From the NCBI RefSeq assembly GCF_025630775.1, contig NZ_JAOSZE010000029.1, forward strand, positions 1-64,000: a stretch of DNA of 64,000 nucleotides, in the 5' to 3' direction. The notes beneath the pieces were generated by a model that saw only the letters and a program-made list of their open reading frames with translations, was not told the DNA's origin and did not search any database. Origin of the DNA: Actinoplanes sp. KI2. Its GTDB lineage: Bacteria; Actinomycetota; Actinomycetes; Mycobacteriales; Micromonosporaceae. Each line of letters opens with the position of its first letter. Positions within the stretch are counted from its first letter, which is position 1. This document shows positions 52,098 to 61,126 of the stretch, piece after piece. The position numbers were made by a program, and so were the translations under genes.

Positions 52098-52802
52098 ATG
52101 ACGACGCGGATAGCGATGTGGTCCGGCCCGCGTAACATCTCGACCGCGTTAATGCGCAGCTTCGAGGCCCGGCCGGACACCGTGGTGGTCGACGAGCCGC
52201 TGTACGCGCACTACCTGGCCGTCACCGGGATCGACCACCCGGGCCGGGAGCACATCATGGCGAGCCAGCCGACCCGCTGGCAGGACGTGGCCGAGGAGCT
52301 GACCGGGCCGCTGGCCGGCGACCCGGCCGTGCACTACCAGAAGCACATGACCCACCACCTGCTGCCGGAGATCGGGCGGGACTGGCTGGGCGGGCTGACC
52401 CACGCGTACCTGATCCGCGATCCCGCGCACGTCGTGGCGTCCTACGCCCGGGTGCGCGGGGAGCCGACGCTCGACGACCTCGGTTACCCCCAGCAGGTGG
52501 AGATCTTCCGCGCGTACGGCGGGCCGGTCGTCGACGCGGCGGACGTGCTCCGCGATCCGGCCGGCACGCTGGATCGGCTCTGCGCGGCGCTCGGCATCGG
52601 CTTCGACCCCGCGATGCTCTCGTGGGCGCCGGGTCCGAGGGCGACCGACGGCGTGTGGGCGCCGTTCTGGTACGCCGCGGTCCGCGCGTCCACCGGGTTC
52701 GCGGCGTACGACCCGCGGCCGGCCGACGTCCCCGAGCGCCTGCGCCCGCTGGTCGAGGCCGCCCAGCCGTACTACGACGAGCTAGCCCGCCAACGGCTCT
52801 AG
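52098..52802 (+). CDS. Sulfotransferase-like P-loop protein
   Basis: The product is 234 residues. The N-terminal WSGPRNISTALMRSFEARPD is the PAPS-binding-like loop and THAYLIRDPAHVVASYARVRG is the 3'-phosphate-binding strand and helix. Such proteins are annotated as sulfotransferases. It runs 12 bases behind the LLM gene and its 3' end overlaps the converging aminotransferase by 21 bases. Confidence 0.8.
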   Translation: MTTRIAMWSGPRNISTALMRSFEARPDTVVVDEPLYAHYLAVTGIDHPGREHIMASQPTRWQDVAEELTGPLAGDPAVHYQKHMTHHLLPEIGRDWLGGLTHAYLIRDPAHVVASYARVRGEPTLDDLGYPQQVEIFRAYGGPVVDAADVLRDPAGTLDRLCAALGIGFDPAMLSWAPGPRATDGVWAPFWYAAVRASTGFAAYDPRPADVPERLRPLVEAAQPYYDELARQRL

Positions 52803-53711
52803 CGGGAGCCGAACCCCGTGGGCGGCGGCGTACTGCTGGTACAGGGTGGCGAGGCGGGCGGTGAGGGGGCCGACGGTGCCATTGGCGATCGTGCGTCCGT
52901 CGATCACGGTGACGGCGGCGATCTCGCCCATCGTGCCGGTGCAGAAGACCTCGTCCGCGTTGTACATCTCGGTCAGCGACACGTCCCGCACCACCGCCGC
53001 GAGGCCGGCGCCCGCCGCCAGGTCGAGGACGGTCTGCCGGGTGATGCCCTCCGGGCAGGCGGCCGTGGTCGGCGTGACCAGCCCGCCGCCGGCCACCGCG
53101 AACAGGTGGGTGGCGTTGGTCTCGGCGACGAACCCGCGCTGGTCGAGCATCAGCGCGTCGTCGGCGCCGGCCGCGGTCGCCTCGATCTTCGCGAGGATCG
53201 AGTTCAGCAGGTTCGCGTGGTGAATCTTCGGGTCGAGCACGTCGGGGCCCGGGCGGCGCACGCTCGCGGTGGCCAGGCGCAGGCCACCGGTGTCGTAGAC
53301 CGGCGGCTTGTGCTCGGCGAGGACGACCAGGGTCGAGCCCGCGGTGTTGAGCCGCGGGTCCATGCCGCTGGTCACCTTCACGCCGCGGGTCAGGGTCAGC
53401 CGCACGTGCACACCGTCGTACATCCGATTGGCCCGCAGGGTCGCGGTGACCGCGGCAATGATCTCGTCGTCCTCGGGGATGTGCGCGAAGTTCAGCGCGG
53501 TCGCCGACCGGCGCAGCCGCGCGAGGTGTTCGCGCAGCCCGAAGATCGCGCCACGGTAGAGCCGCAGCCCCTCCCAGACGGCGTCCCCGCCCTGCACCAC
53601 CGAGTCGAACGGCGACAGTCCGGGCTGATCACGGTGGAGCAGCTGCCCGTTGACCCAGTACCTGAGGTCGGCGTTCCGCTCGTCGTACTTCTGCAGCATC
53701 GCCCCGATCAT
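52782..53711 (-). CDS. Class IV aminotransferase (branched-chain or D-amino acid type)
   Basis: The product is 309 residues. Family features are VNGQLLHRDQPGLSPFDSVVQGGDAVWEGLRLYRGAIFGL, the PLP Lys in DPKIHHANLLNSILAKIEA, and GFVAETNATHLFAV with the Glu cofactor contact. It uses PLP to move amino groups. ATG 53711 or ATG 53699 (MLQKYDER) can be the start. It is convergent with the sulfotransferase-like gene and divergent from the USP gene. Confidence 0.9.
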   Translation of the reverse strand: MIGAMLQKYDERNADLRYWVNGQLLHRDQPGLSPFDSVVQGGDAVWEGLRLYRGAIFGLREHLARLRRSATALNFAHIPEDDEIIAAVTATLRANRMYDGVHVRLTLTRGVKVTSGMDPRLNTAGSTLVVLAEHKPPVYDTGGLRLATASVRRPGPDVLDPKIHHANLLNSILAKIEATAAGADDALMLDQRGFVAETNATHLFAVAGGGLVTPTTAACPEGITRQTVLDLAAGAGLAAVVRDVSLTEMYNADEVFCTGTMGEIAAVTVIDGRTIANGTVGPLTARLATLYQQYAAAHGVRLPLEPLAG

Positions 53712-53750
53712 GCCACGCCGCCGATGGCCCGCTTCGGGTAGAACGGTGGG

Positions 53751-54227
53751 ATGGACGTCGTGGTGTGGGTCACCGAGGGCACCTGGGAGGCCGCGGTGGA
53801 TGCGGCCCGCGAGCTGTCCGGCGCCGAGTTCGCCCTGCTGCATGTGATCGACGTGAATACCGTGCAGGCGGTCGCCGGGGCTCGGGCCGGGCTGCTCGGC
53901 CGGGGGCTCAGCTACGACGTGGGCGGCACCGCCGAGCGGGTGCTCGCCGACGGGCAGTCCGAGCTGCTGGCGGCGGCCCGGGAGCGGCTCGGCCGGCCCG
54001 CGCGGCTGGTCGCCCGGCAGGGGCGCATCGAGCGGGAGGTCATCGCGGCGTGCGCCGAGGCCGGTCTGCTGGTGCTGGCCCGCGACGGCGACCACACCCG
54101 GCTCGGGCCGCACAGCATCGGCCACCATGCGCGGTTCGTCATCGACCACGCGCCCTGCCGCGTCCTGCTGGTCTGGCCGGACGAGCCGCCGGACCTCTCC
54201 ACCGTGCCGCCGCCACCCCCGCACTGA
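53751..54227 (+). CDS. Universal stress protein-like domain protein
   Basis: The product is 158 residues with one USP fold: MDVVVWVTEGTWEAAVDAARELSGAEFALLHVID at the N-terminus, REVIAACAEAGLLVLARDGD, and the late SIGHHARFVIDHAPCRVLLVW. The ATP-loop pattern (G-x2-G-x9-G-S/T) is only partly seen (GPHSIGHHARFVI), so nucleotide binding is uncertain. Confidence 0.75.
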   Translation: MDVVVWVTEGTWEAAVDAARELSGAEFALLHVIDVNTVQAVAGARAGLLGRGLSYDVGGTAERVLADGQSELLAAARERLGRPARLVARQGRIEREVIAACAEAGLLVLARDGDHTRLGPHSIGHHARFVIDHAPCRVLLVWPDEPPDLSTVPPPPPH

Positions 54228-54230
54228 GAC

Positions 54231-54977
54231 TCAGGTGCCGGCGGTGAAGCGGGCCGCGCCCGACAGGCCGTCCGCCCGCAGCGACTGCAGGCCGACCTCG
54301 AGCTCGAACCGCATCGCCTCCTGCTCGGGGCGGCCGTTCTGCTCGTACGCCGAGCGGCGGTCGTTGCGCAGGCAGGTCTGCGGGAACGCGGCGATCTGCC
54401 GGGCCAGCGCCTCCGCGGCCGCCCGTGCCGTGCCGGGCTCGACGACGCGGTTGGCCAGGCCGAACTCCAGTGCCTCGGCGGCCGGGACCGGCCGGCCGGT
54501 GAGGATCAGGTCCAGCGCCCGGCTCATGCCGATCAGGCGGGGCAGCCGGACCGTCCCGCCGTCGATCAGCGGGACGCCCCAGCGTCGGCAGAACACCCCG
54601 AAGATCGCGTCGGCGGCGGCCACCCGCAGGTCGCACCAGGCGGCCAGCTCCAGACCGCCGGCGACCGCGTAGCCCTCGACCGCGGCGATCACCGGCTTGC
54701 CCGGGCGCAGCCGGGTCGGCCCCATCGGGCCGTCGCCGACCGGGGAGACAGTATTGCCGCGCGAGGTGCCGACGGCCTTCAGATCCGCGCCCGCGCAGAA
54801 GTGCCCGCCGGCGCCGTACAGCACCGCGGCGTCCGCCCCGGGGTCGGCGTCGAAGGCCCGGAACGCGGCCGCCAGCTCGGCCGCCATCGGACCGTCGACC
54901 GCGTTGCGGCGCTCCGGCCTGTTCATGATCACTGTGGTCACGCGGTCGGCGGTTTCGACAAAGATCGATTCGTACAA
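54231..54977 (-). CDS. Enoyl-CoA hydratase/isomerase (crotonase) family protein
   Basis: The product is about 248 residues. Oxyanion-hole loops are GAGGHFCAGADLKAV and EGYAVAGGLELAAWCDLR, with FGVFCRRWGVPLIDGGTVRLPRLIG next; Asp in IDGGT stands where the catalytic Glu of hydratases often is. The C-terminal helix has FPQTCLRNDRRSAYEQNG. I choose TTG 54977, with GGGAGAGG upstream, since a longer start overlaps the divergent peptidase gene. Substrate unknown. Confidence 0.87.
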   Translation of the reverse strand: MYESIFVETADRVTTVIMNRPERRNAVDGPMAAELAAAFRAFDADPGADAAVLYGAGGHFCAGADLKAVGTSRGNTVSPVGDGPMGPTRLRPGKPVIAAVEGYAVAGGLELAAWCDLRVAAADAIFGVFCRRWGVPLIDGGTVRLPRLIGMSRALDLILTGRPVPAAEALEFGLANRVVEPGTARAAAEALARQIAAFPQTCLRNDRRSAYEQNGRPEQEAMRFELEVGLQSLRADGLSGAARFTAGT

Positions 54978-55003
54978 GACCTCTCCCGGATTAAGATGCG
55001 TCG

Positions 55004-56929
55004 ATGTCAGGGACACGAACGCGAAGGCTTGCCATGGCCGTCGTCGCGGGGGTCGGTGCCACGCTGACCATCTTCGCCGCGCCGGCCGCAGCCGCCGGGA
55101 CTCCGTACCTCAAGGGTGGACAGACCGTGCCGGTCTACTCCTACCAGAACGCCGTCCGGGAGAGCGTCTGGGTGCAGACGCCGCTCGACAACGACGGCGA
55201 CGGCGTACCCGACCGGGTCGCCGTCGACATCGTCCGGCCGCGCGAGGCGGCCGAGCACCACCTGCGGGTGCCGGTCGTCCTCGAGGGCTCGCCGTACTAC
55301 GCCTGCTGCGGGCGGGGCAACGAGGGCGAGCTCAAGGAGTACGACGCGAACGGCGTCATCACCAAGCAACCGCTCTTCTACGACAACTACTTCGTGCCCC
55401 GCGGGTACGCCTTCGTCTCCGCCGACCTCGCCGGGACCAACCGGTCCACCGGCTGCGAGGACGTCGGCGGCCGCGAGGAGGTGCTGGGCGCCAAGGCCGT
55501 GATCGACTGGCTGAACGGGCGGGCCACGGCCACGTACGCGGACGGCACCCCCGCCGTCGCGACCGGCTGGACCAACGGCCGCACCGGCATGATCGGCAAG
55601 TCCTGGGACGGCTCGGTCGCCAACGGGGTGGCCGCGACCGGCGTCGCGGGCCTGGAGACCATCGTGCCGATCTCGGCCATCTCCAGCTGGTACGACTACC
55701 AGCGCTTCAACGGGGTGCTGCGCGCCACCGACTACCCCGAGTACCTGAGCACCGTGGTCAGCGGCCGCCCTTCGGAGACCTGCGCGGCCGCGGTGAAAGC
55801 GCTTGATCAGGGCAGCGACGACGCGACCGGGAACTACAACGCGTTCTGGGCCGAGCGGAACTTCCGGCCGGACGCGAGCCGGGTGCACGCCAGCGTCTTC
55901 GTCGTGCACGGCATCAACGACACCAACGTGACCACCACCCAGTTCGCACAATGGTGGGAGCGGCTCGGCGTACCCAAGAAGATCTGGCTCTCCCAGATGA
56001 GCCACGTGGACCCGTTCGACATCCGGCGCGCCGATTGGGTGGACACCCTGCACCGGTGGTTCGACCGCTGGCTGCAGGGCCTGCACAACGGGATCGACCG
56101 GGAGCCGCCGGCGACCCTCGAGACCGCGCCCGGCACCTGGGTGAACGAGCCGGCCTGGCCGGCTCCGGCTGCGCGGCCGGTCAGGGTCGCGCTGGGTGAC
56201 GGCGACGGGACGACCGGAACGCTGGGTGGTGGGTCCGGCCGCGGCTTCCGTACGTGGACGGACGCCCCCGACCTCACCGAGGCCGCCGCGACCGCCACCC
56301 CCGGCGCCGCGGTCCCCGGCCGGGTCGCCTTCCTGTCCGCGCCGCTCGCCACCGGCGTGCGGATCAGCGGCACGCCGTCGGCGACGCTGCGGGTGCAGGT
56401 CGACAAGCCGACCACCGAGCTGACCGCGCGGCTGGTCGACTACGGCACCGCGGCCCGGGTCAACTATCTCGGCGACGGCGAGGGCATCACCACGCTGGAC
56501 ACCCAGTCCTGCTGGGGCGCGTCGACCACGGCCGACGACGCCTGCTACTACGACACCGCCGAGGACGTGGTGACCGCCGACCACGCCGTGCTGACCCGCG
56601 GCTGGCAGGACGCCGCGCACCACGTCTCGCTGCGGTTCGTGACGCCGTTGCAGCCCGGCCGCTGGTACTCGATCACCGTGCCGATGCAGCCCACCGACCA
56701 GCGGCTCGCCGCCGGTCACGTACTCGGCCTGATGGTGCAGGCAAGCGACAACGAGTACTCGAGCCCGCAGTCGACCGGCGCCACGATCCGGCTCGACCTG
56801 CGCGGCAGCGCGCTCATGCTGCCGCTGGTGGGCCGCCTGCCCGTGCCGGGCGCCACCGCGCCGGTGGTGACCACGGCGCCGGCCGCCGCCGGCCTCGCAC
56901 CGCAGCGGTTCCGCCCGCTGCTGCCCTGA
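55004..56929 (+). CDS. Secreted Xaa-Pro dipeptidyl-peptidase (S15)
   Basis: The product is 641 residues. A signal peptide ends with an APAAAA-type site near residue 27. The S15 fold has NRSTGCEDVGGREEVLGAKAVIDWLNG, nucleophile Ser in GKSWDGS, Asp in VVHGINDTNVTTTQF, and His in MSHVDPFD. The C-terminal beta domain includes DDACYYDTAEDVVTADHAVLTRGW. It cleaves Xaa-Pro or Xaa-Ala from peptide N-termini outside the cell. ATG 55004 is kept. A strong hairpin follows 6 bases after the stop. Confidence 0.93.
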   Translation: MSGTRTRRLAMAVVAGVGATLTIFAAPAAAAGTPYLKGGQTVPVYSYQNAVRESVWVQTPLDNDGDGVPDRVAVDIVRPREAAEHHLRVPVVLEGSPYYACCGRGNEGELKEYDANGVITKQPLFYDNYFVPRGYAFVSADLAGTNRSTGCEDVGGREEVLGAKAVIDWLNGRATATYADGTPAVATGWTNGRTGMIGKSWDGSVANGVAATGVAGLETIVPISAISSWYDYQRFNGVLRATDYPEYLSTVVSGRPSETCAAAVKALDQGSDDATGNYNAFWAERNFRPDASRVHASVFVVHGINDTNVTTTQFAQWWERLGVPKKIWLSQMSHVDPFDIRRADWVDTLHRWFDRWLQGLHNGIDREPPATLETAPGTWVNEPAWPAPAARPVRVALGDGDGTTGTLGGGSGRGFRTWTDAPDLTEAAATATPGAAVPGRVAFLSAPLATGVRISGTPSATLRVQVDKPTTELTARLVDYGTAARVNYLGDGEGITTLDTQSCWGASTTADDACYYDTAEDVVTADHAVLTRGWQDAAHHVSLRFVTPLQPGRWYSITVPMQPTDQRLAAGHVLGLMVQASDNEYSSPQSTGATIRLDLRGSALMLPLVGRLPVPGATAPVVTTAPAAAGLAPQRFRPLLP

Positions 56930-56935
56930 CCGGCC

Positions 56936-56972
56936 TTCTCCCCGGGGCATCCGCGCGATGCCCCGGGGAGAA
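56936..56972 (+). terminator. Perfect 16-bp hairpin behind the S15 peptidase gene
   Basis: Arms at 56936-56951 (TTCTCCCCGGGGCATC) and 56957-56972 pair perfectly around a 5-base CGCGC loop, a few bases after the stop. No T tract follows, as in many actinomycete terminators. Confidence 0.88.
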
Positions 56973-57059
56973 CAACCATTGTGGCGGGCGCCACTCTTTC
57001 ATCAAATTGCCAGTCGGCTCACATGCGCATTTCAGTTTTCCCCGCTAAATCCGGCGTTG

Positions 57060-58529
57060 ATGAAAACAAATCCGGGCGACGTGGGGGCCCGGCTCGCCGG
57101 TGCCGTTTGGATTCCGCCGGTGGTGCTCGCCGCCGCGATGGTCGGCTGGCAGGCCGCCCGGCCGCAGCTGTGGCGCGATGAGTTCGCGACCTGGTCGGCC
57201 GCCACCCGCTCGCCGTCCGCTCTCGATCGCCTGACCGAGCACATCGACGGCGTGCTCGAACCGTATTACCGCTTTCTGCACGTGTGGATCGGCATTTTCG
57301 GTGACTCGGTGGTCGCGCTCCGCTGGCCGTCGATGCTGGCCGCGGCGGCGACGGCCGGGCTGGTCGGCGTCCTGGGCGCGGTCGTGGGCACGCCGCGGGC
57401 GGGTCTGCTGGCCGGTCTCGTCTACGCGGTCCTGCCCTCCACCATCCGGTACGGGCAGGAGGCCCGGCCGTACGCCCTCGCCGAGCTTGCCGCGGTCGCG
57501 GCGACCCTGCTGTTGTTCCTCGCGCTGCGCCGGCGTCGCTGGTATCTCTGGGCCGGGTACGCCGTCACGCTGGCCCTGCTCGGCACCCTGCATCTGGTGA
57601 TGCTGCTGGTGCTGGCCGGCCACCTGGTCGCCGTTCTCGACGACGTGCGGACCACGCGCTCCTGGCGGTCACTGCTCCCGCCGGGCGCCGCCGTGCTGGG
57701 GGCGGTCGCCGTGCTGGTCCCGCTCATGCTGCGCGGCTACACCCAGACCGGAGCCCAGCTGGGCAGCTCCCACCGCACCAGCCTGTACCTGCTGGCCGAG
57801 CTGCCGGTCGGGGTCTGCTACGGAGTCGTGGCGGCGGCCGCCCTGCTCGTGGCGGCCGTCGCGGGCGCGCTGCTGAACGGCCGGACCGGACGGGTGTTCG
57901 GGCTGATGACCCTCGCCCCGATCGCCGCTCTCGCCGTGCTCGCCCTGTTCGTGCCGGTCTTCAACCACCGCTACGTGATCTTCGTGGCGCCGCTCGCGTG
58001 CGTGCTCGCCGGTCTCGGCGTGGCCCGGTTGCGCCTTCCAGCCGGCCGGGAGGGCATGCTGTACGGGCTCGGCGCGCTGCTTCTGCTCCTGCTGATCACG
58101 CTGCCCGAGCAGGACACGGCCCGCCGGTCGCACGAGGAATTCTCCGCGCCGCTGATCGACTATCGCGGCGCCGCCCGTGTGATCGCGGTCGGCCGGCAGC
58201 CCGGCGACGCGATCGTCTACCAGCGCGGCGGATGGCAGTTCGCCGACATCGCGATGGAGTACTACCTGCGCCGCAACGCCCCGGCCGACGTCCTGGCCGC
58301 GACCACCCGCATCGCGGCCGGTGGCTTCTGGACCCCCGAGGAGCCCGCGCCGGACGCCGCGCTGGCCCGGGTGGACCGGGTCTGGGCCGTGCTCCCGGAC
58401 GGGTCCGCGAGCGGGCCGGGACCGCGCTTCGACCGGGTGCGAGCCGCCCTGGCCCGAAGCTTTCGGGAGGCCGGCCGGTGGCGGCTGAGCGGCATCACGG
58501 TCCTGCTCTTTCTCCGCGGGCGCGCCTGA
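57060..58529 (+). CDS. Membrane glycosyltransferase (GT39/mannosyltransferase-like)
   Basis: The product is about 489 residues with 11-12 membrane helices. The N-terminal loop LWRDEFATWSAATRSPSALDRL resembles the acidic first loop of GT-C polyprenyl-phosphate sugar transferases, followed by EPYYRFLHVWIGIFGDSVVALR-type and STIRYGQEARPYALAELA stretches typical of such actinomycete proteins. The C-terminal part after residue 380 is exoplasmic. I start at ATG 57060, as the frame upstream crosses a low-GC stretch and the hairpin. Substrate unknown. Confidence 0.82.
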   Translation: MKTNPGDVGARLAGAVWIPPVVLAAAMVGWQAARPQLWRDEFATWSAATRSPSALDRLTEHIDGVLEPYYRFLHVWIGIFGDSVVALRWPSMLAAAATAGLVGVLGAVVGTPRAGLLAGLVYAVLPSTIRYGQEARPYALAELAAVAATLLLFLALRRRRWYLWAGYAVTLALLGTLHLVMLLVLAGHLVAVLDDVRTTRSWRSLLPPGAAVLGAVAVLVPLMLRGYTQTGAQLGSSHRTSLYLLAELPVGVCYGVVAAAALLVAAVAGALLNGRTGRVFGLMTLAPIAALAVLALFVPVFNHRYVIFVAPLACVLAGLGVARLRLPAGREGMLYGLGALLLLLLITLPEQDTARRSHEEFSAPLIDYRGAARVIAVGRQPGDAIVYQRGGWQFADIAMEYYLRRNAPADVLAATTRIAAGGFWTPEEPAPDAALARVDRVWAVLPDGSASGPGPRFDRVRAALARSFREAGRWRLSGITVLLFLRGRA

Positions 58530-58536
58530 ACCAGTC

Positions 58537-59610
58537 CTATCCGGTCGGGGGCACGGTGAAGGGCTGGCCCAGCCAGGTCGACAGCCAGTCGAAGGCGGGC
58601 GCCTCCATCGCGTGCCACGTCTGGGTGTTGTGGCCGCCGCCGTTGACGAACGCCGTCGTCAGGGCGAGCGGCGCGTGCGCCAGCTTGGCGACCGTCTGGG
58701 TGCCGCGCATCGCGTACTTGTCGCCCTTGCCGCAGGCCAGGTAGACGGCGACGGCCGGCTGCGGCAGGTGGGTCAGGCGCCAGAGCTCGTTGTAGGTGGT
58801 GTGCTCGGAGCCGTCCCCGACGTCGATGCCGGGGGTGGGGTAGCCGGAGAGGCTGGCGCCGGCCGCGTACTGGGCCGGGTGCCGCAGCAGCAGGTCGGTG
58901 GCGCAGTAACCGCCGGCCGAGAAGCCGATCAGGGCCCAGCTGCCCGGATCGCTGCGGACGTGCAGGTTGGCGGCGGCGAAGGCGGGCACATCCTCGGTCA
59001 GGTACGTCTCGGCCTGCGCCCCGCCGGCCAGGTTGGTGCATTCGGTGTCCAGCGCCGGGTCGGGCGTCTCGTAGGGGAACAGGACGACGGTCGGCGCCAT
59101 CCGGCCGGCCCCGATCTCGCGGTCCAGGACGGCGGGCGCGCCCAGTTGGGTCATCCAGAACAGCGGCCCGCCCGGCACGCCGTGGAACGCCTCGATCACC
59201 GGGTAGCGCATGGCCGGGTGGGCGTCGTAGCCGGGCGGCAGATACGCGTACATCGGCATGGTGATCTTGCTGGCCGGGCCGGCGACGGTGAGGGTGACCA
59301 CCCGGCCGCCGCCCGGCAGGCTCAGGGTCGCCGACGGGGCGGCGGCGTGGTGCCGCCCGTGCGGCACGGCCTCGGCGGCCTCGTCGGTCGAACCGAACAG
59401 GCGCGACCAGGTGGTGACCGCCTCGACCTGGCGGTTGACCCAGAACGCGCCGGCCGCGACCGCGGTCAGCAGGCAGACGAGCACGCCGGCCGCGCGGATC
59501 GGCAGGCGCCACCGGCCGCCGGCCCGGGACCAGGTGACCGCCAGGACGACCGGGGCCAGCACCGCGATCCCGATCGCGAGCAGCACTACCGCTTGGCTGT
59601 CGGGTGGCAT
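58537..59610 (-). CDS. Membrane-anchored alpha/beta-hydrolase (esterase D/antigen 85-like)
   Basis: The product is about 357 residues. Two membrane helices lie in the first 75 residues (AVVLLAIGIAVLAPVVLAVTW and AAGVLVCLLTAVAAGAFWV), then an extracellular hydrolase: YPVIEAFHGVPGGPLFW, nucleophile Ser in GFSAGGYCA, and the likely His in NGGGHNTQTW. It resembles mycolyltransferase/esterase folds. ATG 59610 has GGAG 6 bases upstream; ATG 59616 touches that site. The start overlaps the end of the upstream gene by 25 bases. Confidence 0.85.
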   Translation of the reverse strand: MPPDSQAVVLLAIGIAVLAPVVLAVTWSRAGGRWRLPIRAAGVLVCLLTAVAAGAFWVNRQVEAVTTWSRLFGSTDEAAEAVPHGRHHAAAPSATLSLPGGGRVVTLTVAGPASKITMPMYAYLPPGYDAHPAMRYPVIEAFHGVPGGPLFWMTQLGAPAVLDREIGAGRMAPTVVLFPYETPDPALDTECTNLAGGAQAETYLTEDVPAFAAANLHVRSDPGSWALIGFSAGGYCATDLLLRHPAQYAAGASLSGYPTPGIDVGDGSEHTTYNELWRLTHLPQPAVAVYLACGKGDKYAMRGTQTVAKLAHAPLALTTAFVNGGGHNTQTWHAMEAPAFDWLSTWLGQPFTVPPTG

Positions 59611-60605
59611 CCGCATCTCCTGGTGGACGGTGGGGGCGAGGCCAGCGGCGGAGGTGTGCGCCCGATGGCCCAGGACAGCGCCGTGTACAGCGCGTCGGAC
59701 GCGGTGCTCGGCAGCGGCACGACACCGGCCGGGGGTGCGGCGGCGGGGCTGCCCTCGACCACGGCGGCGGCGGTGACCCCGGCCGGCAGCGCGCCGGCCG
59801 GGGCGGTCGGCTGCGCGCCGGCCGGGGCGGTCGGCTGCGCGCCGGCCGGGGTGGTCCGCTGCGCGCCGGCCGGGACGACCGCGATCGAGGGGTAGCGCGC
59901 GGCCGCGTCGGCGACTGCGGTGTCCGCCAGGGCCGCGTCGTCGGCCGCGGCGACGATCGCCCAGCGGTGCGTGGTGACGCGCAGATCACGGTCCAGCCGG
60001 GCGGGCAGGGCGGTGGCGAGCGCCGGCGCCGTGGTGGCGGCCGTGGTGGTGGCGAAGACGACGACGGCCGAGATGCCGGTCGCGCTCGCCCGGCGGGCGG
60101 CCGATCCCTCCTGGGCGGCCGTCCAGGAGGCCGGATTCACGCCGACGACCAGCACCACCGAGTAGGCCCAGGTCGGGTGCAGCAGGTAGCCGGGCGGCGT
60201 GATCACGGTCGGCGCGGCGGCCAGCCCCCAGGCGTGCCAGTCGGCGGACTGCCACAAGAAGGTCTGCGCATCGCCGGTGCGGCCCGCGGCGCGGGCGGCA
60301 AGCTCCTGGTCGAGGGCGCCCGGCGTACTGCGGTAGGTCTTGTCTTGAGTGGTCACCAGCGAGGGCGCGGTGCCCAGCAGCGCGTCCCAGGTGGGGTAGA
60401 ACTGCTCCGACCGGTTCACCGCCAGCCCGACCGAGAGCAGCAGGAGCACCTCGGCGAGCAGCACGCCGGCCACCCGCACGAGGTAGCGCACCCGGCCGAA
60501 CCGGTTCCACCCCAGCACGGTCGCGGCCACGGCGGCGAGCGTTCCGAATGCCGCCAGCACGATCAGCGGACTCCCCGTCAAGGACACACCGGGGAGGGTA
60601 GACAC
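59586..60605 (-). CDS. Membrane protein upstream of the esterase, possible degenerate relative
   Basis: The product is about 339 residues. Two membrane helices in the first 70 residues (LIVLAAFGTLAAVAATVLGW and LLAEVLLLLSVGLAVN) match the esterase protein in layout, followed by an extracellular part with VITPPGYLLHPTWAYSVVLVVG. No GxSxG nucleophile is seen. Residues about 240-270 are 8-residue PAGAQPTA repeats, then a Pro-rich tail. It overlaps the esterase start by 25 bases, so they are coupled. A dead esterase partner is inference. Confidence 0.65.
   Translation of the reverse strand: MSTLPGVSLTGSPLIVLAAFGTLAAVAATVLGWNRFGRVRYLVRVAGVLLAEVLLLLSVGLAVNRSEQFYPTWDALLGTAPSLVTTQDKTYRSTPGALDQELAARAAGRTGDAQTFLWQSADWHAWGLAAAPTVITPPGYLLHPTWAYSVVLVVGVNPASWTAAQEGSAARRASATGISAVVVFATTTAATTAPALATALPARLDRDLRVTTHRWAIVAAADDAALADTAVADAAARYPSIAVVPAGAQRTTPAGAQPTAPAGAQPTAPAGALPAGVTAAAVVEGSPAAAPPAGVVPLPSTASDALYTALSWAIGRTPPPLASPPPSTRRCGCHPTAKR
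59791..59880 (-). repeat. 24-bp tandem repeat, 4 copies, in frame
   Basis: Copies of GCGCCGGCCGGGGCGGTCGG-type units start at 59791, 59815, 59839 and 59863 and encode the PAGAQPTA repeat of the minus-strand membrane protein. Confidence 0.9.
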
Positions 60606-60682
60606 CAGAAGCTAGGTGTTTGCTGTGTGCCGTTCAGCGGTAGATCTCGATCACCCCTCGGTCGGTCGATAGGCTGGCCGCG

Positions 60683-61126
60683 ATGGACCTCCGCGAGCTG
60701 ACCCCGGACGACCAAGACCTCATCGCGTACGCCGAGGCCGTGGTCGACGCGAACACCGACGGGGACGGCGGCGTCCACACCATGGGCGCCGCGGTGCGCG
60801 ACGCGCAGGGCCGGATGCACGGCGGCATCAACGTGTACCACTTCCTCGGCGGCCCGTGCGCGGAGTTGGTGGCGCTCGGCCACGCCCGGGCGTCGGGGGC
60901 GCGCGAGCTGACCACCATCGTCGCGGTGGGCAACCGGGGACGCGGGCCGGTCGGGCCGTGCGGCCGGGACCGGCAGATCCTGTTCGACTACCACCCCGGC
61001 ATCCGCGTCATCCTGCCGACCGACGTGGGAGTGCGCAGCGTGCGCATCGAGGACCTGATGCCACTGGCGGCGCGCTGGACCCCGGACGAGGGCACCCAGG
61101 CCTTCGACCCGACCCTCTTCGGCTGA
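60683..61126 (+). CDS. Cytidine deaminase-like protein with altered third metal ligand
   Basis: The product is 147 residues. It has the deaminase zinc motifs: GGPCAELVALG (Cys-Ala-Glu) near residue 58 and VGPCGRDRQILFDYHP near 93. In the second motif the usual PCGxC reads PCGRD, so Asp takes the third ligand place. This pattern recurs in related actinomycete proteins as I recall. It may act on nucleosides or blasticidin-like compounds. ATG 60683 is kept, and its stop overlaps the next start (TGATG). Confidence 0.83.
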   Translation: MDLRELTPDDQDLIAYAEAVVDANTDGDGGVHTMGAAVRDAQGRMHGGINVYHFLGGPCAELVALGHARASGARELTTIVAVGNRGRGPVGPCGRDRQILFDYHPGIRVILPTDVGVRSVRIEDLMPLAARWTPDEGTQAFDPTLFG

